A DNA stretch of 64,000 bases from Bradyrhizobium sp. dw_411. Lineage in GTDB: Bacteria > Pseudomonadota > Alphaproteobacteria > Rhizobiales > Xanthobacteraceae. Under the pieces are notes generated by a model. It was not told the origin of the DNA and ran no database searches. It saw only the letters and a list, made by a program, of their open reading frames with translations. A program made the translations under genes and the position numbers. Below are positions 53,921-64,000 of this stretch, piece after piece. Location: positions 62,001-126,000 of the forward strand of contig NZ_JAAVUY010000017.1 of NCBI RefSeq assembly GCF_018449695.1, read 5' to 3'. Each line of letters begins with the position of its first letter. Position 1 is the first letter of the stretch.

Positions 53921-54940
53921 TTACGCCGCGGCCTTGTTGCCAAGCCCGAACGCATCCGCCATCAGTCGATAGGACTTCTTGCGCGCGTCGTGGTCATACA
54001 CCGCGGTGATGACCATCAGCTCATCGGCCTGACTGGCCGCGATCATCGGCTGCAGTTTTGTCATGACAGTCGCGGGGCTGCCGACAAACATCCGCGAACG
54101 GTTACGCGCGACCAACGCGCGCTCGGCGTCGCTGTAGGGATAGGCCAGCGCTTCCTCGACGCTCGGCAGCGGCAGATACTGGCCGCGATCCCTCCGCAAT
54201 CGGTTGAGATCCATCGACGACGCGAGTTGTTCGGCTTCCGCGTCGGTGTCGGCCGCGACGACAGCCACGGCGAGGATAGCATAGGGCGTGGTGCGCCAGC
54301 CCGATGGCTTGAAATGCATGCGATAATTGATCATCGCGGCCAGCGCGTCATGCGAGGCGAAATGATGCGCAAATGCAAACCCCATCCCGACCTGGGCGGC
54401 AAGCTCTGAGCTATAATCGCTGGAGCCGAGCAGCCAGATCGGCGGCAGCGGCGTATCATCCGGCATCGCCACCACCTTGTTGAAGGGGTGGTCGGGCGGA
54501 AAATCGCGGGTCTCCCACAGCGTCAGCTCATGCAGCCGCTCAAGAAAATCGTCGCCTTCGCGGCGATCGAGCCGGCTCCTCAAGGCATAGGCGGTGGTGC
54601 CGTCGGTGCCGGGCGCGCGGCCGAGCCCAAGATCGATCCGGCCGGGAAACAGCGCTTCCAGCATCTTGAAACGTTCGGCGACCATCAGCGGCGCATGGTT
54701 GGGCAGCATCACACCGCCGGAGCCGACGCGCAGGTTTTTGGTCACCGCGGCGATCTGCCCGATCATGATTTCCGGCGCCGGGCTCGCGACCGACGACAGG
54801 TTGTGGTGTTCGGCCAGCCAGTAGCGGGTGTAGCCCAGCGTATCGGCGAAGCGCGCCAGATCGATGCTGTTGCGCAGCGCTGCGGCGGGCTTGGTGCCAG
54901 TGGTGACGACGGAGAGGTCGAGAATGGAAAGCGGGATCAT
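53921..54940 (-). CDS. LLM-class flavin-dependent oxidoreductase (luciferase-like)
   Basis: A 339-residue TIM-barrel flavin enzyme of the bacterial luciferase family, group with MsnO8-type names: IPLSILDLSVVTTG, YTRYWLAEHHNLSSVASPAP, VGSGGVMLPNHAPLMVAERF and LGLGRAPGTDG. The substrate is unknown. The ATG at 54940 fits the family start; the frame continues to 55033 without conserved residues. It stands alone between two repeat-flanked units. Confidence 0.9.
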   Translation of the reverse strand: MIPLSILDLSVVTTGTKPAAALRNSIDLARFADTLGYTRYWLAEHHNLSSVASPAPEIMIGQIAAVTKNLRVGSGGVMLPNHAPLMVAERFKMLEALFPGRIDLGLGRAPGTDGTTAYALRSRLDRREGDDFLERLHELTLWETRDFPPDHPFNKVVAMPDDTPLPPIWLLGSSDYSSELAAQVGMGFAFAHHFASHDALAAMINYRMHFKPSGWRTTPYAILAVAVVAADTDAEAEQLASSMDLNRLRRDRGQYLPLPSVEEALAYPYSDAERALVARNRSRMFVGSPATVMTKLQPMIAASQADELMVITAVYDHDARKKSYRLMADAFGLGNKAAA

Positions 54941-55332
54941 GAGACTGAACCTAATGTGCTCTGCCCGGCCGACAAAGGGCCGTGCCGCGCAAATCAGATG
55001 CGCGTTGACCGGCGCGGCGATTTTGGTCAACACCCAGAAAGTGGGCTAATATTCAGGATACACATCGATACGTCATACTGCCCACCTTTGAAATAAGGCA
55101 ATCCTTTACATATAATGTTACAATAACCCAATATAATTAGCCGAAAGTTGACTTTTGCAGCTTTTACATTTTTGGCCCAACCCTAATTTTTAAGAGCAAA
55201 AAATATCAAATAAATACAAGTAGTGGGCAATTTCCCATAACCGATGGGCTGTTTGAACGACCCTGTTTAGCCTATTTTGGTGCTCTGCAACTAAACCTGA
55301 TGCGATCCCGATTGAGTGGAGTTTTTCGCGCC
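54941..55332. other. Long AT-rich region before metF
   Basis: About 392 bp without a gene. The part from 55090 to 55260 is much richer in A+T than the surroundings. GTGGGC occurs at 55041-55046 and 55223-55228, with its complement GCCCAC at 55080-55085, and a CCCAT/ATGGG hairpin follows at about 55234-55248. These may be operator sites for metF-metH. I looked for SAM-II-like sequence and saw none. Confidence 0.5.
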
Positions 55333-56247
55333 ATGACCGAGGTTACGCCCCCCGCGCCCGATGGACAGCGCGTGCCGAAGTCGCCGGCGATCTCCTTTGA
55401 GTTCTTCCCGCCGAAGACCGAGGAGATGGAGAAGAGCCTGTGGGAGACCATCAAGCGGCTCGCGCCGCTGACCCCCAATTTCGTCTCGGTGACCTATGGC
55501 GCCGGCGGATCGACCCGCGAGCGCACCCATTCCACCATCACCCGCATCCTCAACGAAACCGACATCCGGCCGGCCGCGCATCTGACCTGCGTCGGCGCGG
55601 CACGCGGCGAGATCGACGACATCGTCAGCCGCTATCATGACGTCGGCGTCCGTCACATCGTAGCACTGCGCGGCGATCCGCCCGGCGGCATCGGGACGCC
55701 CTACACCACCCATCCCCAGGGCTATCAGACCTCGGCCGAACTGGTTGATGGCATCAAGAAGCGTCATCCCGATATCGAAGTCTCCGTATCGGCTTATCCG
55801 GAAAAACACCCGGAAAGCCCCGACTTCGATGCCGATATCGATGTGCTCAAGGCCAAGGTCGATGCCGGCGCGACCCGCGCGATTACGCAAGTGTTCTTCG
55901 ATAACGACCTTTATTTGCGCTATCTCGACCGGGTTCGCGCCCGCGGCATCGATATCCCGATCGTGCCCGGCATCATGCCGATGCACAATTTCAAGCAGGC
56001 CCGCAATTTCGTGACCCGCGCCGGCACCTCTGTTCCGGATTGGCTGGCGGAAAAATTCGACGGCCTCGACGATGACGCCGAGACCCGCAAGCTGGTCGCA
56101 GCCACCGTCGCGGCCGGTCAGGTGCAAAAGCTCGCCAAGCAGGGCGTCGACACCTTTCACTTCTACACCATGAACCGCGCGGATCTCGTGTTCGCCATCA
56201 GCCACTTGCTGGGCATTCGCCCGCAAGGCGCACAGAAAGCCGCTTGA
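55333..56247 (+). CDS. metF: 5,10-methylenetetrahydrofolate reductase
   Basis: A 304-residue flavoenzyme that makes 5-methyl-tetrahydrofolate, the methyl donor used by MetH. Seen are SFEFFPPKTEEMEKSLWETI, the FAD-binding VTYGAGGSTRERT, LTCVGAARGEID, LRGDPPGG and QVFFDNDLYLRYLDR. The ATG at 55333 follows GGAG by 11 bases; a TTG-like upstream frame to 55300 is less likely. metH starts 3 bp after its stop. Confidence 0.96.
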   Translation: MTEVTPPAPDGQRVPKSPAISFEFFPPKTEEMEKSLWETIKRLAPLTPNFVSVTYGAGGSTRERTHSTITRILNETDIRPAAHLTCVGAARGEIDDIVSRYHDVGVRHIVALRGDPPGGIGTPYTTHPQGYQTSAELVDGIKKRHPDIEVSVSAYPEKHPESPDFDADIDVLKAKVDAGATRAITQVFFDNDLYLRYLDRVRARGIDIPIVPGIMPMHNFKQARNFVTRAGTSVPDWLAEKFDGLDDDAETRKLVAATVAAGQVQKLAKQGVDTFHFYTMNRADLVFAISHLLGIRPQGAQKAA

Positions 56248-56250
56248 TCG

Positions 56251-60141
<3,891 letters not shown>

Positions 60142-60150
60142 CGGTTTTTC

Positions 60151-60288
60151 TTTTCCCTTCTCCCCTTGTGAGAGAAGGTGGCGCGGACAAAGTCCGCGCC
60201 GGATGAGGGGTCTGCATCCGCGGAAAGAACCCCTCACCCGTCTTCGCTTCGCGAAGCCACCCTCTCCCACAAGGGGAGAGGGGAAGAA
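60151..60288. repeat. Palindromic repeat, CCCTTCTCCCCTTGTG family
   Basis: Outer arms TTCTCCCCTTGTGAGAGAAGG and its near complement at 60259-60288 enclose smaller hairpins (GCGCGGACAAAGTCCGCGC and others). It is closely related to 63063-63199 and lies downstream of metH. Confidence 0.8.
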
Positions 60289-60338
60289 AGCGCCGCAGCG
60301 GTTCTGATTTTGGATTCCAATTTTCAAACAGCATGGCC

Positions 60339-60425
60339 CGTCATTGCGAGGAGCGAAAGCGACGAAGCAATCCATCGGGCAACATAAAGAAAAAGATGGA
60401 TTGCTTCGCTTTGCTCGCAATGACG
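60339..60425. repeat. Palindromic repeat, CGTCATTGCGAG family
   Basis: Arms of about 31 bp (60339-60374 region and 60396-60425) with an A-rich centre (AACATAAAGAAAAAG). An additional half arm CTCGCAATGACGG follows at about 60438-60450, right before the composite element. Confidence 0.8.
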
Positions 60426-60467
60426 TTGAGAGAGCGGCTCGCAATGACGGAAGAGATCGACACGGTT

Positions 60468-60915
60468 TCGCATTCTCGCGACGCAATCCGCCCGAGTTTT
60501 GCTCTTAACTTCCAGCCCTCCAAACAGAGGGCGCGGGGAATGCCGGGCGCCCGATGCGCCCGCAGCCGCGTGTGCGAAAGTGGTAAGTAAAGAGCACACG
60601 CGTTAGTCAGGTCACACCGGAATCACCCGGCATTCCCCACGCAATGGTTTTAACAGCTTCCTGCGCGCTCTCCTCGGTGACCGGGCTTTCTTGCCACCGT
60701 CGCCTGCGCAGCCTCATGCGCAAACTTGACACCAGCGTCGGGGTGTCGGGACCACACGCCTTCTCCGTCCGCGGCGATGTCATTCGTCATGTGACATTGC
60801 CGCGTCCATCGCATCCCGCATCAACGTCCGTGACGACCGCGAAGCGCCCCTCTTGTGAGGCGGGATGGGCATTTATATAGACTGATTTTCGATTTCTGAA
60901 AAACAGAATATTTTT
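60468..60915 (+). repeat. Composite structured non-coding element, copy 2 (about 448 bp)
   Basis: Second copy of 5121-5578, same orientation and same CATTGCGAG element on its left. Stems: 60515-60520/60527-60532, 60535-60547/60626-60638 (13 bp), 60569-60575/60594-60600 (7 bp), 60705-60710/60717-60722, 60728-60733/60742-60747 and 60812-60819/60860-60867. The fourth and fifth stems differ in sequence from copy 1 yet still pair. With the repeats on either side it fills the gap 60142-61025, which holds no other gene. Confidence 0.75.
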
Positions 60916-61025
60916 GCGGAAGGGGCTGGACAAATGATCCAGCGCCGGGCGCTTTGATTTGCCCGTCGGGTAGGTCAATCGGGGTAAGCGCGGGGATTTC
61001 TCATCTTCCCGAAAACACGAAACCT

Positions 61026-61424
61026 TTAATCGCCCCTCTTCGAAGTACCGATCAAGCACCTACCTACAAAGCCTGGATCAGCGTATGTATTCACGGGTAG
61101 CAGCCCAATTGAGAAGAGCTTACCTTTTGTCAGAATTCGAGCGAGTACATCTTGGGGAATTTCCAAGACTTCCTTCGTAATTATCGTGATCAGTTGTCGT
61201 GGTTTTATCAAAATATAGGAACCTGCGGGAACTACTGTTCGCTCCGATTCTTTCGAAAGGTCGTAGTAAATTTCTCCGGCCCTCAGCTCATAACAAGCCT
61301 GCTTCACGCACTTTGGTTCAAAATTTTCACCTATAAGAATTCCTCGGGATGCCAATTCCACGATCTCATAGTCAGGAATTGTTCCAAATCGCGTCGGGGG
61401 GCTTGAGAATGTATCTGCGGACAT
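61026..61424 (-). pseudogene. dCTP deaminase/dUTPase-like gene, truncated at its 3' end, low G+C
   Basis: A 132-residue frame resembling the trimeric dUTPase/Dcd fold: ACYELRAGEIYYDL, VVPAGSYILIKPRQLITIIT, EIPQDVLARILTKGKLFSIG and VNTYADPGFVGR. The frame ends eight residues after PGFVGR, where relatives continue for about 50 more residues with the C-terminal part of the barrel, so it looks cut. Base composition is clearly more A+T-rich than the neighbours, a sign of transfer. The 3' side joins repeat-like sequence. Some Dcd relatives deplete dCTP in phage defence; no evidence for that role here. Confidence 0.6.
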
Positions 61425-61472
61425 AATGCTTACCTTTCAAAAACTTTGAGAGAACTAGCCCACGAATATCCT

Positions 61473-62978
61473 CTACCCCTCCCCCTCATCGCTCGCCAGC
61501 AATCCCTTCACCGCCCTCGCCCAGCCCTTCAGCTTCCGCTCTCTTGTCGCGGCACTCATCGCCGGCTTGAAGCGATGTTCCAGCCGCCAGTTGTCGGCAA
61601 ACTTCGACGGCTCGGGATAGACGCCCGCGGCCAACCCCGCGAGATAGGCGGCGCCGAGGGCTGTGGTTTCCTGGATCATCGGGCGATCGACCGGCGCGTC
61701 GAGCAGATCGGCGAGGCGCTGCATGGTCCAGTCGGAGGCGGTCATGCCGCCGTCGACGCGCAGCACGGTTTTCACGGCGCTGGCGTCGGGCCAGTCCGCG
61801 CGCATCGCGGCCCACAGATCGAAGGTCTGGTAACAGACGCTTTCCAGTGCGGCATGCGCGAGTTCGGCGGGACCGGTGTTGCGCGTCAGCCCGAACAGCG
61901 CGCCGCGCACGCGCGGATTCCAGTAGGGCGCCCCTAAACCGACGAAGGCCGGCACGAGATAAACGCTCTGCATCGAGTCGGATTTATCGGCGAGCGGGCC
62001 GGTCTCGGCCGCGTTCTTGATGATCCCCAACCCATCGCGCAGCCATTGCACCGCCGAGCCCGCGACGAAAATCGAGCCCTCGAGCGCGTAGGTGCGCTGT
62101 CCGCTGAGCTGATAGGCAATGGTGGTGAGCAGCTTGTTCTTCGAGGCGACCGGCGTGGTGCCGGTGTTGAGCAGCGCGAAGCAGCCGGTGCCATAGGTCG
62201 ATTTGATCATGCCGGGCGAAAAACAGGCCTGACCGATGGTCGCGGCCTGCTGGTCGCCGGCGATCCCTGAAATCGCGATGGAGCCGCCGAACAGTTCCGG
62301 CAGGCTATCGCCGAATTTTGCAGAGGAGTCCTTCACCTCTGGGAGCATCGAACGCGGCACGCGCAGGATTTTCAGCAGTTCATCGTCCCACTGGCCGGTG
62401 TGGATATTGAACAGCAGCGTGCGCGAAGCGTTGGTCGCGTCTGTCGCGTGCATCTTGCCGCCGGTCAGCCGCCACAGCAGGTAGCAATCGACGGTGCCGA
62501 ACAGCAATTCGCTGCGCTCGGCGCGGGCGCGCGCGCCGGGCACGTGGTCGAGGATCCAGGCCACTTTTGTTCCGGAAAAATAAGGATCGATAATGAGACC
62601 GGTCTTGGCCGAGATTGCCGGCTCGTGGCCTTCGCTCTTCAATCGCGCGCAGATATCGGCGGTGCGGCGATCCTGCCAGACAATGGCGCGATGAATAGCT
62701 GTGCCGGTGACGCGGTCCCACACCACAGTGGTTTCGCGCTGATTGGTGATCCCGATCGCGGCGATGTCCTTGGCGATGACGCCAGCCTTCTGCAACGCCG
62801 CGCGGCAGGTCGCGATGGTGGAGGTCCAGATATCCTCCGGTTCGTGCTCGACCCAGCCGGAGGCTGGAAAATGCTGTGGGAATTCCTGCTGTGCGGACGC
62901 GGCGATCGAAATGTCGCTGCGAAACACGATCGCGCGGGAGGATGTGGTGCCCTGATCGATGGCCAAGACGTGGGACAT
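61473..62978 (-). CDS. glpK: Glycerol kinase
   Basis: A 501-residue FGGY-family kinase that makes glycerol-3-phosphate. Seen are the start VLAIDQGTTSSRAIVF, GITNQRETTVVWDR, VWQDRRTADIC, YFSGTKVAWILDHV, the FGGY signature region GALFGLTRNTGPAELAHA and LRVDGGMTASDWTMQ. Length is normal. It is monocistronic, with repeats on its upstream side and the deaminase-like remnant downstream. Confidence 0.96.
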   Translation of the reverse strand: MSHVLAIDQGTTSSRAIVFRSDISIAASAQQEFPQHFPASGWVEHEPEDIWTSTIATCRAALQKAGVIAKDIAAIGITNQRETTVVWDRVTGTAIHRAIVWQDRRTADICARLKSEGHEPAISAKTGLIIDPYFSGTKVAWILDHVPGARARAERSELLFGTVDCYLLWRLTGGKMHATDATNASRTLLFNIHTGQWDDELLKILRVPRSMLPEVKDSSAKFGDSLPELFGGSIAISGIAGDQQAATIGQACFSPGMIKSTYGTGCFALLNTGTTPVASKNKLLTTIAYQLSGQRTYALEGSIFVAGSAVQWLRDGLGIIKNAAETGPLADKSDSMQSVYLVPAFVGLGAPYWNPRVRGALFGLTRNTGPAELAHAALESVCYQTFDLWAAMRADWPDASAVKTVLRVDGGMTASDWTMQRLADLLDAPVDRPMIQETTALGAAYLAGLAAGVYPEPSKFADNWRLEHRFKPAMSAATRERKLKGWARAVKGLLASDEGEG

Positions 62979-63062
62979 GAGGGGGGTCCTCGGGAGTTTT
63001 TAGGTTGTGCCGAGGCAAGCGGATTGAAGGGGGAAGGTCAATATGGAAGGGGCGCGTGGCTT

Positions 63063-63199
63063 CTTCCCTTCTCCCCTTGTGGGAGAAGGTGGCGCGCATA
63101 GCGCGCCGGATGAGGGGTCTCTATCCGCGGAAAGAACCCCTCACCCGTCCGCAAGGCTTCGCCTCGCGTCCACCCTCTCCCACAAGGGGAGAGGGCAAG
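63063..63199. repeat. Palindromic repeat, CCCTTCTCCCCTTGTG family, second copy
   Basis: About 137 bp with outer arms TTCTCCCCTTGTGGGAGAAGG and CCTCTCCCACAAGGGGAGAGG and an inner GCGCGCATAGCGCGC hairpin. The 3' end is next to the short-chain dehydrogenase remnant. Confidence 0.8.
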
Positions 63200-63205
63200 A
63201 AAGAA

Positions 63206-63286
63206 CTACACCGCCGCTGTCGTCACTCCACCATCAACCACGATGGTCTGGCCGGTCATCAAGCTCGACGCATCGGAGTCCAACGC
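63206..63286 (-). pseudogene. 3' remnant of a short-chain dehydrogenase/reductase gene
   Basis: On the minus strand the last 27 codons read ALDSDASSLMTGQTIVVDGG and VTTAAV, then TAG at 63208-63206. That is the C-terminal strand and glycine motif of classical short-chain dehydrogenases. The sequence before it is not protein-like and begins exactly with a CATTGCGAG palindromic repeat (63287-63433), so about 90% of the gene is gone. Confidence 0.72.
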
Positions 63287-63433
63287 CGTCATTGCCTGCG
63301 ACAAACGCAAAGCGTTTGCGCAAGGGAGCGCAGCGACGAAGCAATCCATTCTTCCTTTGCGCGGTGAAATGGATTGCTTCGCGGAGCCTGTCATCGGGCG
63401 CGCATTCGCGCGACCCGTTGGCTCGCAATGACG
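63287..63433. repeat. Enlarged CATTGCGAG-family repeat with internal hairpins
   Basis: The usual outer arms (CGTCATTGC at 63287 and GCAATGACG at 63425-63433) and inner GAAGCAATCCAT/ATGGATTGCTTC arms are kept. Each half also carries an added hairpin: ACAAACGCAAAGCGTTTGCG on the left and GCGCGCATTCGCGCG on the right. It borders the dehydrogenase remnant. Confidence 0.75.
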
Positions 63434-63444
63434 AGAGATATTAT

Positions 63445-63522
63445 GTAGCCTGGATGAGCGAAGCGACATCCAGGGCTAACGTCGCGGCCTTTCCCGGATG
63501 TCGCTTCGCTCATCCGGGTTAC
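63445..63522. repeat. Palindromic repeat, GTAGCCYGGATGAGCGAAG family
   Basis: Arms of about 30 bp at 63445-63475 and 63493-63522 are near-perfect reverse complements around a 17-bp centre. It is the only copy of this family in the window and lies just past the acyl-CoA dehydrogenase stop, where it could act as terminator. Confidence 0.78.
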
Positions 63523-63535
63523 GATAAATGACAGA

Positions 63536-64000
63536 TCAAACCAGCCCGCCGCCCTGGGTCACACGGCGCAAATGATAATCCGTGTCCCCGAACGTGTTCT
63601 CGATCATGGTCAGTCGCTTGAAGTAATGACCGATCTTCGCTTCCATGGTCATGCCGATGCCGCCGTGAAGCTGGATTGACTGCTGGCCGACGAACTTCAG
63701 GGATTTTCCGATCTGTACCTTCGCGGCCGCGACCGCCGTGGCGCGCTCCTTGGCGTCGTCAAAATCGCCGGCCATGGTCGCAAACATCGCCATGCTGCGG
63801 GCCTGTTCGAGCGCGACGAACATGTCGGCGGCGCGGTGTTGCAGGGTCTGGAAGCTTCCGATCGCAACGCCGAATTGCTTGCGGGTCTTGAGATATTCCA
63901 CAGTGGATTTCAGCGATTCATCCATCAACCCGACGGCCTCGGCGCAGAGCGCGATGCGGGCATCGTCGACCACGCGCTCGATCAAAGCGAGGCCGTTCTC
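63536..64000 (-). CDS. Acyl-CoA dehydrogenase, C-terminal part (5' end outside window)
   Basis: The frame is open through base 64000, so only the last 154 residues are present. They match the C-terminal helical domain of acyl-CoA dehydrogenases: DESLKSTVEYLKTRKQFG, FQTLQHRAADMFVALEQARS, SIQLHGGIGMTMEAKIGHYF and KRLTMIENTFGD. The family oxidises acyl-CoA esters with FAD. The catalytic base and substrate specificity cannot be judged from this part. Confidence 0.92.
   Translation of the reverse strand, partial: ENGLALIERVVDDARIALCAEAVGLMDESLKSTVEYLKTRKQFGVAIGSFQTLQHRAADMFVALEQARSMAMFATMAGDFDDAKERATAVAAAKVQIGKSLKFVGQQSIQLHGGIGMTMEAKIGHYFKRLTMIENTFGDTDYHLRRVTQGGGLV

Noticed and set aside
55090..55332. 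Riboswitch (SAM-type) before metF
   Set aside because: The conserved core of SAM-II-type elements was not found by eye. A covariance search would be needed to exclude others.
60324..60599. Minus-strand frame of 91 codons at 60.3-60.6 kb
   Set aside because: It reads through the second composite copy and a palindrome; the frame is not kept between copies in a protein-like manner.
63043..63531. Plus-strand frame of 162 codons at 63.0-63.5 kb
   Set aside because: It is made of three palindromic repeats and a gene remnant; no coding signal.

Overview
The window looks like a chromosomal segment of an alphaproteobacterium of the Bradyrhizobium/Rhodopseudomonas group. The signs are high G+C, a PhyR-NepR-EcfG general stress locus, a membrane-anchored CycM-type cytochrome c, a FixK-type box and many palindromic intergenic repeats. 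No tRNA, rRNA, CRISPR array or complete insertion sequence was seen. The assignment to group is inference from gene content and was not checked by a search.

Layout. 1-7.0 kb: end of a chemotaxis receptor, an L,D-transpeptidase, a PerM-type transporter, two small envelope-stress-like membrane proteins, then a repeat-rich stretch and two small exported proteins. 7.0-10.9 kb: phyR, divergent nepR-ecfG, and a degenerate HWE-type kinase, the general stress response module. 11.1-22.7 kb: one minus-strand run of twelve genes, urtABCDE, ureDABC, a small monooxygenase, then ureEFG. It is preceded by a consensus sigma-54 promoter, so urea uptake and hydrolysis are probably controlled together by nitrogen supply. 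23.3-25.5 kb: a cold/translation group of RhlE-like helicase, extended IF-1 and a cold-shock protein.

25.7-38.8 kb: a complete but rearranged tad (Flp pilus) locus. TadE/G-like proteins, CpaB and the TadD-like lipoprotein are on the minus strand. Flp pilin, CpaA, CpaC, CpaD, CpaE, CpaF, TadB and TadC are on the plus strand. A fatty-acid-hydroxylase-family gene and a vestigial second cpaB lie inside it. 38.9-42.8 kb: small proteins, a glycine-rich exported protein behind a FixK/FNR-type box, an M17 aminopeptidase and an NlpC/P60 hydrolase. 42.8-51.2 kb: a yejAABEF-type peptide importer interrupted by a PIN-domain toxin-antitoxin pair. 51.4-55 kb: cycM, kdsB, pheA and a luciferase-like oxidoreductase. 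55.3-60.1 kb: metF-metH. 60.1-64 kb: repeats, a truncated low-G+C dCTP-deaminase-like gene, glpK, the 3' remnant of a short-chain dehydrogenase and a partial acyl-CoA dehydrogenase.

The strongest candidate for something undescribed is a composite non-coding element of about 450 bp, present twice (5121-5578 and 60468-60915). Each copy follows a CATTGCGAG-type inverted repeat. Both copies can form the same series of stem-loops although the stem sequences differ, including one compensatory base-pair change. Other points worth following are the vestigial cpaB now coding a possible small lipoprotein, the mirror-image pair of EcfG-type -35 elements between phyR and nepR, the toxin-antitoxin insertion in the yej operon, and gene remnants that end at palindromic repeats.
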